Assembly (NCBI GenBank): GCA_024695285.1
Contig: JAILIM010000015.1
Span: 1 to 58,280 of the forward strand
Direction: 5' to 3'
From: Bacteroidales bacterium
GTDB taxonomy: Bacteria; Bacteroidota; Bacteroidia; Bacteroidales; UBA932
DNA: 58,280 nt
Shown here: piece after piece, positions 1-8,933 of the stretch
How positions within the stretch are numbered: position 1 is the first letter of the stretch
How the letters are laid out: each line of letters begins with the position of its first letter
Made by a program: the position numbers and the translations under genes
Notes under the pieces: model-generated
Database searches by the model: none
What the model was told of the DNA's origin: nothing
The model's input: only the letters and a program-made list of their open reading frames with translations

Positions 1-1173
1 GTGGGCATGATACACCCCGAGCAGCATTTTCTTGCGGCGGATCCCAGCCTGGGGCCGCTGACCGTGACTTCCGGTAACGTGATGATGAGCGGCAACGCCA
101 GGACGATGCCCGGAGTCGCCATGACTCTGGAGCCCTGGAACGTGCCTTTCACGGCAGGGCATCTGCAGCTGGCCGGCCGCTTCGGGGATTACTGGACTAT
201 CGACCGACGCTATATGCAGGGCGCCCGCGTCCACGACACGGCATTCTATCTGATCGGCAACATCGGACGCTTTTCCATCACCGCCGGAATCGACAACTAC
301 ACCCTGTGGGCCGGAGTGAGTCCCGAGGGCCGCGTGCAGCCGCACTCCTTACTCGACTACCTGCGAGCGATAACAGGCAGGCAGGGCGGTGCCGACGCAT
401 CGCTCGGCGACCAGATCAACTCCCTGGGCGACCACCGCGGCCGCGAACTCCTGCGCCTCGACTGGAAGGCAGACGACTGGACCCTTACCCTTCAGCACGA
501 CATTCCCTACGACGACCGTTCCGGCATGAAGACCCACAATTTCCCCGACGGAGTGAACACAATCTGCCTGTCGTTCAAGGATAAGTCGGCATGGATCAGC
601 GATATAGTCTATGAGCACCACTACACTATGAATCAGTCCGGCGATTGCGAACGAAGGCTCGCTACGCAGGAAGAGATCGATTCTCGGGACCTTCGCCTCT
701 ACTTCGACGAGCCGAGCGGCCAGTATTTCACCATAGTGGGCGGGGCCGACAACTACTGCAACAACTACGACTACCGTTCCGGCTGGACCGCGTTTGCCCG
801 CCAGATCGGCAGCCCCCTGTTCTTCTCCCGCTGGTACCGCGACGACGAGACCTACTACAGCCAGGGCACCTGGAACAACCTGCTGAAAGCCCACCACATC
901 GGCATTTCAGGCAGTCTTTTCAGGAAGATACCCTACCGCCTTGTGCTCACATATTCGGAAAACTACGGCTGCTGGTACTCTGTCCTCTATGACTATGGCA
1001 CCGGCACCCGCCTGGAAAAGCCGCTCCGGCAGTTCAGCTCAGGTTTTTCTGCATCCATCCCTATACTGAAAGGAGCTATGTGCCTTATCCCGTCCGTCTA
1101 TTACGATAAAGGCGAAGCCATCAGCGACGGATTCGGCGCCACACTTGCACTGAAATACACATTTAAAAGATAA
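1..1173 (+). CDS. Wzi-like capsule assembly outer-membrane beta-barrel protein (5' partial)
   Basis: The 5' end is cut by the window, so the signal peptide is not seen; the 390 visible residues end in the aromatic C-terminus LALKYTFKR typical of outer-membrane barrels. Alternating hydrophobic and aromatic strands (for example around DYWTIDRRYMQGARVHDTAF and LFFSRWYRDDETYYSQGTWN) resemble the Bacteroidetes capsule assembly Wzi family, in which an 18-strand barrel binds capsule polysaccharide at the cell surface. It is the first visible gene of a same-strand run; the next gene starts 6 nt downstream. Family assignment rests on overall pattern, not on a catalytic motif; another porin-like barrel is the alternative. 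Confidence 0.7.
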   Translation: MGMIHPEQHFLAADPSLGPLTVTSGNVMMSGNARTMPGVAMTLEPWNVPFTAGHLQLAGRFGDYWTIDRRYMQGARVHDTAFYLIGNIGRFSITAGIDNYTLWAGVSPEGRVQPHSLLDYLRAITGRQGGADASLGDQINSLGDHRGRELLRLDWKADDWTLTLQHDIPYDDRSGMKTHNFPDGVNTICLSFKDKSAWISDIVYEHHYTMNQSGDCERRLATQEEIDSRDLRLYFDEPSGQYFTIVGGADNYCNNYDYRSGWTAFARQIGSPLFFSRWYRDDETYYSQGTWNNLLKAHHIGISGSLFRKIPYRLVLTYSENYGCWYSVLYDYGTGTRLEKPLRQFSSGFSASIPILKGAMCLIPSVYYDKGEAISDGFGATLALKYTFKR

Positions 1174-1179
1174 AGACCT

Positions 1180-1830
1180 ATGAATTTCGACCATTTTCTC
1201 CAACTCTTCGTGGTGAAGGAAAAAAGTTTCTTCCCGCTGTTTATCCAGTCGGCGGAGAACATCGTCAAGGCATCCGAACTGCTCCTCGAGCAGACCAAGG
1301 AGGTGGATCCTGACAACCGCAGGATGCTTGCACACCGGATCAAGGAACACGAAACCGCCGGCGATGCGATTACGGACAAGATCATGGACGTGCTCATCGA
1401 CGCCTATGTGACGCCTTTCGACCGCGACGACATCCACAACCTGGCAGAGACTATGGATACCTTCCTCGACATGATCCGCGACGCTTCCAAGAAGATCGCC
1501 ATCTATCAGCCCAAGGATCCGTCCCGCAAGCTCATCGAGATTGCCGAGTATATCAAAAAGGCGGCAGTCATACTGCTCGACATCACAAGGAAGTTCGACA
1601 CGATGCGCAAGGATGCGAAGGAACTGGACAAACTCTGCGACGACATAAAGGACATCGAACATACCGTCGATGACATCTACGAGACCTATATGTCGAACCT
1701 GTTCGAGAAAGAGGCGGATGCTATCGAACTGGTGAAGAAGAAGAACATCGCCCAGGCCCTAGAGGATATCTCCGACCAGGCCAAGGGCGTGTCCAGCATG
1801 GTGCGCAGCATAGTGGTCAAAAACAGTTAG
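1180..1830 (+). CDS. DUF47/PhoU-like phosphate transport regulator
   Basis: A 216-residue all-helical protein with the charged, PhoU-like heptad pattern of the DUF47 (TIGR00153) family. Members sit next to PiT phosphate transporters and are thought to regulate or gate them; the mechanism is not well defined. The gene ends 4 nt before the PiT gene, exactly the context expected. There is no signal peptide, so it acts in the cytoplasm. Motifs visible are HRIKEHETAGDAITDKIMD (about residues 51-69), typical of the first PhoU-like helical pair, and the matching DIKDIEHTVDDIYETYMS in the second half. The ATG at 1180 lies 6 nt after the upstream stop codon, suggesting co-transcription. Confidence 0.85.
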   Translation: MNFDHFLQLFVVKEKSFFPLFIQSAENIVKASELLLEQTKEVDPDNRRMLAHRIKEHETAGDAITDKIMDVLIDAYVTPFDRDDIHNLAETMDTFLDMIRDASKKIAIYQPKDPSRKLIEIAEYIKKAAVILLDITRKFDTMRKDAKELDKLCDDIKDIEHTVDDIYETYMSNLFEKEADAIELVKKKNIAQALEDISDQAKGVSSMVRSIVVKNS

Positions 1831-1834
1831 CCCG

Positions 1835-2911
1835 ATGGTTGCGATCGTACTAATAACAGCCCTTATTGCGCTGATATTCAGCTTCACCAACGGAATGAAC
1901 GATGCCGCCAACTGCATCGCCTCCGTGATTGCGACCAAGGCCCTGCCTCCAAAGGTCGCCGTTGCGTGGGCCGCTTTCTGGATATTCATGGCAATGTTCA
2001 TTTTCGACACCACGGTGGCTGCGACGATGGGCAAGGGGATAGTGGACGAAAACTGCATCGACGTGTATGTGATCCTGGCCGCCCTGCTTGGCTCGGTGCT
2101 GTATATTTTTACCTGCACTAAGATTGGTCTCCCGGTGTCTGCCTCGCACGCGCTGGTGGGCGGGCTCATCGGTCCGGTCTGGTTCGTCTATGGCGGGCAT
2201 TACCTCGTGACGAGCGGCATCTTCAAGATCGTGGCCTTCATCGCCATCTCGCCGCTTATCGGCATGGTCATGGGATTCACGCTCAACTGCCTGTTCATGT
2301 TCCTGTTCCGAAGGGTGAAGGCGCAGAAGGTGGATAAGGGATTCAGGCGCATGCAGCTGCTGTCGAGCGCCGCATTCTCGCTGGGCTTCGGCGGCAACGA
2401 CGGACAGAAGACCATGGGCGTGATTGCCATCCTTTTTGCCACCGCATTCGCTTCCAATCCCGACAACGGCGTGATGCAGCTGCTCTACGGAAATGGTTTC
2501 CAGGCTGCACAGGCGGCCGGATACACCGGATTCTTCGTGCCCACGTGGCTGAAATTCGCCTGCTACGGCCTTATCGCGCTCGGCACCGTGACCGGCGGCT
2601 GGTCCGTGATCAAGACCCTCAGCGACGGCCTGAGCAAACTCTACCCGACCCAGGGCTTCTGCGCGGAGGCATCCGGCGCCATCACCTTGATACTCACAGC
2701 AGTGCTCGGCATCCCCGTGAGCACGACACACACTATCACCGGCTCCATCATCGGTACGGGTCTCACCCGCGGCATCAAGACCGTCAAGTGGATTACGGCG
2801 AAGAACATAGTCTGGGCGTGGATACTGACTATTCCTGCCGTCATCGTGGTGAGCGGCGTCATTTATCTGATAATGGTCCACTGGTTCGGCTGTCCCGTGA
2901 AAGTACTGTAG
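1835..2911 (+). CDS. PiT-family inorganic phosphate transporter
   Basis: A 358-residue polytopic membrane protein. The first PiT signature is FTNGMNDAANCIAS near residues 14-27 (family GxNDxAN), and the inverted second copy carries GFGGNDGQKTMG (about 188-199) and PVSTTHTITGSIIGTG (about 290-305). These duplicated signatures define the inorganic phosphate transporter family, which moves phosphate (often as metal phosphate with protons) through the inner membrane. It follows its DUF47 partner by 4 nt and precedes an ABC exporter by 3 nt. No pst genes or pho box are visible here. The length is short for the family (typically 330-500) but both halves are complete. Confidence 0.92.
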   Translation: MVAIVLITALIALIFSFTNGMNDAANCIASVIATKALPPKVAVAWAAFWIFMAMFIFDTTVAATMGKGIVDENCIDVYVILAALLGSVLYIFTCTKIGLPVSASHALVGGLIGPVWFVYGGHYLVTSGIFKIVAFIAISPLIGMVMGFTLNCLFMFLFRRVKAQKVDKGFRRMQLLSSAAFSLGFGGNDGQKTMGVIAILFATAFASNPDNGVMQLLYGNGFQAAQAAGYTGFFVPTWLKFACYGLIALGTVTGGWSVIKTLSDGLSKLYPTQGFCAEASGAITLILTAVLGIPVSTTHTITGSIIGTGLTRGIKTVKWITAKNIVWAWILTIPAVIVVSGVIYLIMVHWFGCPVKVL

Positions 2912-2914
2912 GAA

Positions 2915-4750
2915 ATGAAGGAATTCTGGAAGATACTGAAGCGTTATGCCTGGCCGTACAAAGGATGGCTGGGCGGTTCCGTCGTGCTCAACATCCTCTC
3001 GGCGGTGTTCAATATCTTCTCCTTCTCGCTGCTTATCCCGATATTGAAGATACTGTTCAATATCAGCGAGATGCAGTATGAATTCATCCCCTGGGACACC
3101 CCGGGGGGCGATTTTACCAACATTGCGGTCAACAACCTCTATTACTTCGTCACGGGGCTGATGCAGCAGTGGGGGGCAAGCAAGGTGCTGCTGGCGCTCT
3201 GCCTTGCGCTTTCCGTTATCACCGCCGTCAAGACCGCATGCTACTTCGGCGCTTCGGCCGTCATGGTGCCTATACGCACTGGCATAGTCAAGGACCTGCG
3301 GATGGACCTCTACCGCAAGATAGTCTCGCTGCCGCTGGGATATTTCAGCCAGGAGCGCAAAGGAGACATCATCGCCCGTATGAGCGGAGATGTGCAGGAA
3401 GTGGAGAACTCGGTTGCCAGCTCCCTGGACATGCTGATCAAGAATCCTATCCTGATCATATTCTATATCGGGGCGCTCATTGCCATATCCTGGCAACTGA
3501 CTGTGTTCGTGATCGTTTTCGCTCCCGTGATGCTCTGGCTGATGGGCTTGATAGGCCGCAAGCTGAAGCGCCAGTCCACTGAGGCCCAGGCCCTCTGGAG
3601 CGACACTATGAGCCAGGTGGAGGAGACGCTCGGGGGACTGCGTGTCATAAAGGCCTTCCTTGCCGAGAAAAAGATGGAGAAGCGTTTCGACGGGGTCACA
3701 GGCGCGATGAAGCGCAAGAGCGGCCGGGTGGCTACGCGCCAGGTTCTGGCCCATCCGGTCAGCGAATTCCTCGGCACCGTGATGATAGCCATAGTGCTCT
3801 GGTTCGGGGGCACGCTCATCATCGGTGACCGTTCGGTCATCGACGCTCCGACCTTCATTTTCTACATGGTGATGCTCTACAGCGTCATCCAGCCTATCAA
3901 GGACTTCTCCAAGGCGGCCTACGGAATACCCAAGGGCCTTGCCAGCATGGAGCGAATAGACGCCATACTGAACGCTGAGAATCCTATCAAGGAATCTGCC
4001 AGCCCCGTGGCTCTCAAGGGCTTCGGCGACAAGATAGTTTTCCGCGGAGTCGGCTTCCGTTATGAAGACGGCAAGGAGGTGCTGCACGACATCGACCTGG
4101 AGATCCGAAAGGGGACTACGGTGGCTATCGTCGGCGCTTCCGGCTCAGGAAAGACGACGCTCGTCGAGCTGATTCCGAGGTTCTACGATGCTACTTGCGG
4201 CTCGATAACCATAGACGGCATAGATGTCAGGGACGTGTCGCTGAAAGACCTGCGGGCCCTGATAGGCAACGTGAACCAGGAGCCCATACTATTCAACGAC
4301 ACCATCTACAACAACATAGCCTTCGGCGTCGACGACGCTGCTCCTGAAAGCGTCGAGGCTGCGGCCGAAGTGGCCAACGCTTCCGAGTTCATACTTGAGA
4401 AGGAAGAGGGCTACCAGACCAACATCGGCGACCGCGGAGTCAAGCTCAGCGGCGGCCAGCGCCAGCGTCTCAGCATTGCCCGCGCCATACTTAAGAATCC
4501 GCCCATACTCATCCTGGACGAGGCAACAGCTTCCCTGGACACCGAATCCGAAAGGAGCGTGCAGGTGGCCCTTGACCGCCTGATGACCACGCGCACCACC
4601 ATTGCTATCGCCCACAGGCTCAGTACCATAAAGGGCGCCGACGAGATTGTCGTGCTGGATTCCGGGCGCATAGTGGAGCGGGGCCGGCATGAAGAATTGC
4701 TCGCCCTGGGCGGTTATTATAAGAAATTGTACGATATGCAGTCATTATGA
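2915..4750 (+). CDS. MsbA-like ABC exporter (fused permease and ATPase)
   Basis: A 611-residue half transporter: six membrane helices in residues 1-320, then an ATPase domain. Walker A GASGSGKTT lies near residue 408, the ABC signature LSGGQRQRLSIARAIL near 510, Walker B ILILDEATASLD near 530 and the H-loop IAHRLST near 565. All are intact, so it should be an active homodimeric exporter of the MsbA/lipid-flippase type. The substrate cannot be read from sequence; lipid A or another lipid-linked glycan is common in this subfamily. The stop codon overlaps the start of the VanZ-like gene (ATGA), indicating translational coupling. Bacteroidetes genomes often hold several such exporters, so I do not call it MsbA itself. 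Confidence 0.88.
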   Translation: MKEFWKILKRYAWPYKGWLGGSVVLNILSAVFNIFSFSLLIPILKILFNISEMQYEFIPWDTPGGDFTNIAVNNLYYFVTGLMQQWGASKVLLALCLALSVITAVKTACYFGASAVMVPIRTGIVKDLRMDLYRKIVSLPLGYFSQERKGDIIARMSGDVQEVENSVASSLDMLIKNPILIIFYIGALIAISWQLTVFVIVFAPVMLWLMGLIGRKLKRQSTEAQALWSDTMSQVEETLGGLRVIKAFLAEKKMEKRFDGVTGAMKRKSGRVATRQVLAHPVSEFLGTVMIAIVLWFGGTLIIGDRSVIDAPTFIFYMVMLYSVIQPIKDFSKAAYGIPKGLASMERIDAILNAENPIKESASPVALKGFGDKIVFRGVGFRYEDGKEVLHDIDLEIRKGTTVAIVGASGSGKTTLVELIPRFYDATCGSITIDGIDVRDVSLKDLRALIGNVNQEPILFNDTIYNNIAFGVDDAAPESVEAAAEVANASEFILEKEEGYQTNIGDRGVKLSGGQRQRLSIARAILKNPPILILDEATASLDTESERSVQVALDRLMTTRTTIAIAHRLSTIKGADEIVVLDSGRIVERGRHEELLALGGYYKKLYDMQSL

Positions 4751-5148
4751 GACGTACCACTTTGTTCCGGCTTCTGACCGTGCTTTATCTGGCAGCTATC
4801 GCGGTGCTATGCTTCGCGAAGTTTTCCAGTTTGCCGTCGGTTCCCGGCTCCTTCCTGGGCATCCCTACAGACAAGATAGTCCACTTCCTGATGTTCCTGC
4901 CGTTCCCGGTGCTGGCGCTCCTTTCATTCAAGTTGAAGAAGCCGGCAATACTGAAGATCATATTGATTATAGTCATGTTGTTCTTTGTCGGCTGCATGAT
5001 TGCCTGGGGCACCGAATATATGCAGGGACTGCTGCCGTACAGGGATATGGACCCCGTGGATTTCAAGGCCGACAGCCTCGGGCTGTTTGTCGGCTCCATA
5101 CTTTCTTTCATCATTTTTGTGTTTGCCGTGAAGAAAGCCAATGCGTAA
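4747..5148 (+). CDS. VanZ-like family membrane protein
   Basis: A 133-residue protein with four predicted membrane segments and the VanZ-like pattern DKIVHFLMFLPFP (about residues 42-54) followed by a conserved acidic/aromatic motif WGTEYMQGLLPYRDMDP. VanZ-like proteins are small integral membrane proteins; VanZ itself gives low-level teicoplanin resistance, but the biochemical role of the family is unknown. It overlaps the ABC exporter upstream by 4 nt and the golvesin-domain gene downstream by 8 nt, so it belongs to the same transcript. Length is normal for this group. No resistance context is present, so a cell-envelope housekeeping role is more likely than antibiotic resistance. Confidence 0.8.
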   Translation: MRRTTLFRLLTVLYLAAIAVLCFAKFSSLPSVPGSFLGIPTDKIVHFLMFLPFPVLALLSFKLKKPAILKIILIIVMLFFVGCMIAWGTEYMQGLLPYRDMDPVDFKADSLGLFVGSILSFIIFVFAVKKANA

Positions 5149-8137
5149 GTTACTGTTGTCGTTGAGTCTCCTGTTTGCCCTTGCGCCGCTGTACGCGCAG
5201 GGAGTGCCGCGCGCCGCCGATTTCTCGGTGGTCTGCGACACCCTGACCGCCCGCTGCAACCGCAGGTTCCGCGTCCGCTCGGCAGTCAGCCTGGAAAAGA
5301 TTTACCTTAGGGGAGAGTCGCTGGACCTTTATTTCAGCAACGCCCTGGCTGACTATCCATGGCACAGCGACGACATACTCTGGTTCCTTGGTGAATTCAA
5401 CAAGGAAGGGGAGAAGCAGCTCCAGGGGCATACTGTAGGCTCCTATATGACGGCAGGTTGCAGGCTGGAAGACCTGGAGACCCCGAAGATAGGCCGGGAC
5501 GGCAAGCCGGTCGCTTTCCGCTATTACATCAAGCCCGCGGCGCGGATTCCGCTGGTGCGGCGCGAGGGGGCGAGGAAGATAACCCGCGGCCTGAGCGGAC
5601 GCCACATAGTCATGTGGCAGAGCCACGGCCTGTACTACAACGAGCAGCAGGACCTCTGGAGGTGGCAGCGTGCAACCCTCCACCGCACGGTCGAGGATAT
5701 GTACACGCAAAGCTATGTGCTTCAGTACCTTATCCCAATGCTGGAGAATGCGGGAGCCTGTGTGCTGACGCCCCGTGAGCGCGACATTCAGCGCAACGAG
5801 GTGGTCTGCGACAACGACTCCTGCTTCGTGCGCGAGCCTTCGATGACGGTGCGCACGCACGGCGACTATACGGAGACCGGCAACTGGGAAACCGCCGGCA
5901 CGGGCTTCGCCGACCTCAAGCAGGAGTACGAAATCACCGATAATCCCTTCACCATGGGAACGGCCCGCAAGGCCGCCTGCAGCGTGACCCCCTCCTCCTT
6001 TGCCCGCTGGACTCCGACTATCCCGGAAAGAGGTTCCTACGCCGTCTACGTGAGCTATTACTACTTGCGCACCAACACCCGCTCGGCCCGCTATAAGGTC
6101 CACCACATGGGCGGCGACACCGAATTCCTGGTAGACCAGCGCAAGGGAGGCGGCACCTGGATTTATCTGGGCAACTTCGAGTTCGCTCCTGGTTCCGAAG
6201 GATACGTGGAACTGGACAATAAGGGAGGCGGCGGGGAGACCGTCACTGCCGACGCTGTGCGCTTCGGAGGCGGCATGGGCAAGATCCGCAGGGGCGGGCG
6301 CGTGTCCGGTATGCCTGCGTTCGTGGAGGGAGCGTCCTACTGGATGCCCTGGGCCGGCGCCGACAGCACCCTGCGCGCCTGGGAGACCGACTACACGAAT
6401 GACTATGCCACCCGCGGCCCCTGGGCCAACATGATGAAGGACAAGAAGGGGATACCCATCGACTGCTCGCTGGCCTTCCATACCGATGCAGGAGTGACGC
6501 CCAACGACAGTATCGTCGGCACGCTGTCCATCTACACGCTGAAGTGTGAGAACTCCAAGAAGTTCTCCGACGGTGGCGAGCGCATGACTTCCCGCACCTA
6601 TGCGGATTTCGTTCAGACTCAGATAGTTGAAGACATACGCGTGGGCTTCGAACCGGCCTGGCAGCGCCGCCAGCTGTGGGACCGCTCCTACAGCGAGTCG
6701 CGCACTCCGGATTTCCCTTCGATGCTGCTGGAATTGCTGTCGCACCAGAACTTCGCCGACATGAAGTACGGCCTGGATCCTTCGTTCCGCTTCAATGTGA
6801 GCCGCTCGGTCTACAAGGGCATACTGAAGTATCTGTCAAGCCGTTACGGTGTCAGTTACACGGTGCAGCCTCTGCCTGTGCACGCTTTCTCCGCGACGCT
6901 GGAGAGCGACACTGCGGCCGTGCTGCGCTGGAAGCCGACGTTCGACCTGCTGGAGCCGACGGCCAAGTCGAAGGGCTATACGGTATTCACCAGAATAGAC
7001 GACGGAGCCTTTGATGAAGGGGTCAACGTGACCGATCCTGAAGCGTACATGCAGATTGAGCCGGGGCATCTGTATTCCTACAAGGTGGTTGCCTGGAACG
7101 ATGGCGGCTGCAGTTTCCCTTCAGAGATTTTGGCAGTTGGAGTGCCGCTGGAGAAGAGGGGAGGCACTGTGCTGATAGTCAACAATTTCGACAGAGTGGC
7201 CGCGCCTGCGTGGATAGATACGCCCGAGTACGCCGGATTCGAATCCAGGCTCGACAGCGGCATGCCGTATGTCAGCGACATAACGTATATCGGTGAGAAT
7301 TATGAATTCACCCGTCCGCTGAAGTGGGAGAGCGATGACGCCCCCGGTTTCGGCAGTTCCTACACCGACAGGGCGGGCCAGCAGGTCGCCGGCAACACCT
7401 TCGATTATCCGTCGGTCCACGGCGCCTCCGTGCTGCGGCTCGGTTTCCCGTTCTGTTCAATGTCCGCCGAGGCTTTCTGCGCCGATACTACACTTGCCGC
7501 CACCTACCGCACGCTGGATCTTATCTGCGGCGCGCAGCTGACCACCAAGTCCGGCCGTGGTGTCTATCCGGCGCGCTTCAGCGTGTACCCGAAGGATTTG
7601 CAGACGGCGCTGACCGTGTGGACGCGCAGGGGAGGGAACGTGATCGTGTCCGGCTCGCGCATCGCCACCGACGTGTGGGGGAACGTGTACGGCGTGAATA
7701 AAGACCAGTCAGCAGCCGAGAGCACGCAGGAGTTCGTGCGCAAGGTTCTGGGGTACCGTTTCGTGTCGTCGCACGGCACGAATGTGGGCATGCTTGCGGA
7801 TATGCCGTTCTATCATGTGCTGAATTCCGAATGCTATGCCGTGCCTGATCCGGACGGTATAACTGCCGCTGATTCAGGCGGTTCAGTGTGGCTTCGCTAC
7901 GGCAGTTCGGGTGTGCCTGCTGCCGTTCGTTATCATACGGACACCCATAAGGTCGTGTCATTCGGTGTGCCGCTGGAGTGCCTCAAGCATGATCCGGACC
8001 GCGACAGGCTGATACGTGACGCACTGGAGTTCTTCGGGCTTTACGGCACGGCTGACAGCCCCGGCAGCTATCAGTTCGGGTTCCTATATTTCACTCCTTC
8101 GGACTTGCGCGTTCCGGGATTCAGGGACGCAGTATAA
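5141..8137 (+). CDS. Exported amidase-like protein with golvesin/Xly domain and FnIII-like domain
   Basis: A 998-residue exported protein with a clear signal peptide (MRKLLLSLSLLFALAPLYAQ). Residues about 145-250 and 390-580 together resemble an N-acetylmuramoyl-L-alanine amidase (Amidase_3-like) fold: GRHIVMWQSHGLYYNEQQ, PMLENAGACVLTPRERD and DCSLAFHTDAG. Between them (about 280-375) lies a golvesin/xanthan-lyase CBD-like domain with RGSYAVYVSYY and GTWIYLGNFEFAPGSEGYVE. A fibronectin III-like stretch follows (about 590-680), then an uncharacterised C-terminal domain. Such proteins are often annotated as xanthan lyase, which the sequence does not support. Only some amidase zinc-site residues are obvious, so activity is uncertain. 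It ends convergently, overlapping the opposite-strand metallo-hydrolase by 17 bp. Confidence 0.75.
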   Translation: MRKLLLSLSLLFALAPLYAQGVPRAADFSVVCDTLTARCNRRFRVRSAVSLEKIYLRGESLDLYFSNALADYPWHSDDILWFLGEFNKEGEKQLQGHTVGSYMTAGCRLEDLETPKIGRDGKPVAFRYYIKPAARIPLVRREGARKITRGLSGRHIVMWQSHGLYYNEQQDLWRWQRATLHRTVEDMYTQSYVLQYLIPMLENAGACVLTPRERDIQRNEVVCDNDSCFVREPSMTVRTHGDYTETGNWETAGTGFADLKQEYEITDNPFTMGTARKAACSVTPSSFARWTPTIPERGSYAVYVSYYYLRTNTRSARYKVHHMGGDTEFLVDQRKGGGTWIYLGNFEFAPGSEGYVELDNKGGGGETVTADAVRFGGGMGKIRRGGRVSGMPAFVEGASYWMPWAGADSTLRAWETDYTNDYATRGPWANMMKDKKGIPIDCSLAFHTDAGVTPNDSIVGTLSIYTLKCENSKKFSDGGERMTSRTYADFVQTQIVEDIRVGFEPAWQRRQLWDRSYSESRTPDFPSMLLELLSHQNFADMKYGLDPSFRFNVSRSVYKGILKYLSSRYGVSYTVQPLPVHAFSATLESDTAAVLRWKPTFDLLEPTAKSKGYTVFTRIDDGAFDEGVNVTDPEAYMQIEPGHLYSYKVVAWNDGGCSFPSEILAVGVPLEKRGGTVLIVNNFDRVAAPAWIDTPEYAGFESRLDSGMPYVSDITYIGENYEFTRPLKWESDDAPGFGSSYTDRAGQQVAGNTFDYPSVHGASVLRLGFPFCSMSAEAFCADTTLAATYRTLDLICGAQLTTKSGRGVYPARFSVYPKDLQTALTVWTRRGGNVIVSGSRIATDVWGNVYGVNKDQSAAESTQEFVRKVLGYRFVSSHGTNVGMLADMPFYHVLNSECYAVPDPDGITAADSGGSVWLRYGSSGVPAAVRYHTDTHKVVSFGVPLECLKHDPDRDRLIRDALEFFGLYGTADSPGSYQFGFLYFTPSDLRVPGFRDAV

Positions 8138-8933
8138 TCAGCGGAGATGCGGTCTGGCGCGGGAGAGGCGCCAGGGAGGCGGAGCCGGCGAAGGGCAGGC
8201 TCTCGCCGTAGGCCAGCTCCGGGGTATTGTTGTGCTCGCTTAGGTGGCACAGGAAGATGTGGGAGAGGCCTTCGTGGTTGAACGCCCTGATGGCTTCGGC
8301 GCATTCGGGGTTTGAAAGGTGCCCGTGGCCGTTGCTTATGCGTTTTTGGAGGTCGGGCGGATAGGGGCCCGTACGCAGCATTTCCGGGTCGTAGTTGCTT
8401 TCGATAACCACGGTGTCGGCCTGGCGCGCCCAGTTCAGGGCTTCGTCGGTAATGCGGCCTATGTCGGTCATTATGACGAACTTGTAGTCGTCCAGCAGGA
8501 TTGCGTAGCCGACCGTCTCGCTGGCATCGTGGGGCACCACGAAATAGCGCGCCCTGATGCGGCCCGGTACCACGTCGTTCCAGCGGTTTTCCTGCAGTGG
8601 CATGCGGTAGTCGGTGACCTGACCTCTCGTCATGCTGTGGCGGGAGAGGGCGCGGTGGAGGTTCTCGGTGGCCCAGACGGGCTTGCAGATGTGCTTGCAG
8701 AATGAGCCGAGGGAGCGGATGTGGTCCAGGTGGTCGTGGGTTACGAGCACGGCGCTGAAGTCGTCGAAGCAGAGGCCGTCCGCCTGCAGCTCCTTTTTCA
8801 GCCTGCGGGGGCTCACTCCTGCGTCTATGATTATTCCTGCTTCGCAGCGCCTGCTGTCTTCCGGAAAGAGGCCCAGGAAGTAGCAGTTGCCGCAGCTTCC
8901 CGAGGAGAAGGACTTGAACTTAACGCTGCTCAT
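8121..8933 (-). CDS. MBL-fold metallo-hydrolase (YycJ/WalJ-like)
   Basis: A 270-residue metallo-beta-lactamase-fold protein without signal peptide. The family zinc motif HxHxDH is present as THDHLDH (about residues 65-71), with later metal ligands at VVPHDAS, MTDIG and the C-terminal CHLSEHN. The opening FKSFSSGSCGNCYFL is characteristic of the YycJ/WalJ group, cytoplasmic nucleases with 5'-to-3' exonuclease activity linked to DNA repair or cell division in other bacteria. Its start overlaps the 3' end of the TPR gene by 14 bp, so both are probably on one transcript. Its 3' end overlaps the convergent golvesin gene by 17 bp. A DNA-repair role is inferred from family only. Confidence 0.85.
   Translation of the reverse strand: MSSVKFKSFSSGSCGNCYFLGLFPEDSRRCEAGIIIDAGVSPRRLKKELQADGLCFDDFSAVLVTHDHLDHIRSLGSFCKHICKPVWATENLHRALSRHSMTRGQVTDYRMPLQENRWNDVVPGRIRARYFVVPHDASETVGYAILLDDYKFVIMTDIGRITDEALNWARQADTVVIESNYDPEMLRTGPYPPDLQKRISNGHGHLSNPECAEAIRAFNHEGLSHIFLCHLSEHNNTPELAYGESLPFAGSASLAPLPRQTASPLIILRP

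Noticed and set aside
1850..4087. A 745-codon open frame on - opposite the PiT and ABC genes
   Set aside because: His/Glu/Arg-rich antisense artefact; the + strand genes have complete family motifs and overlapping operon structure.
5141..8137. Annotation as xanthan lyase
   Set aside because: Only the golvesin/Xly-type accessory domain is shared with such proteins; no lyase catalytic domain is present.
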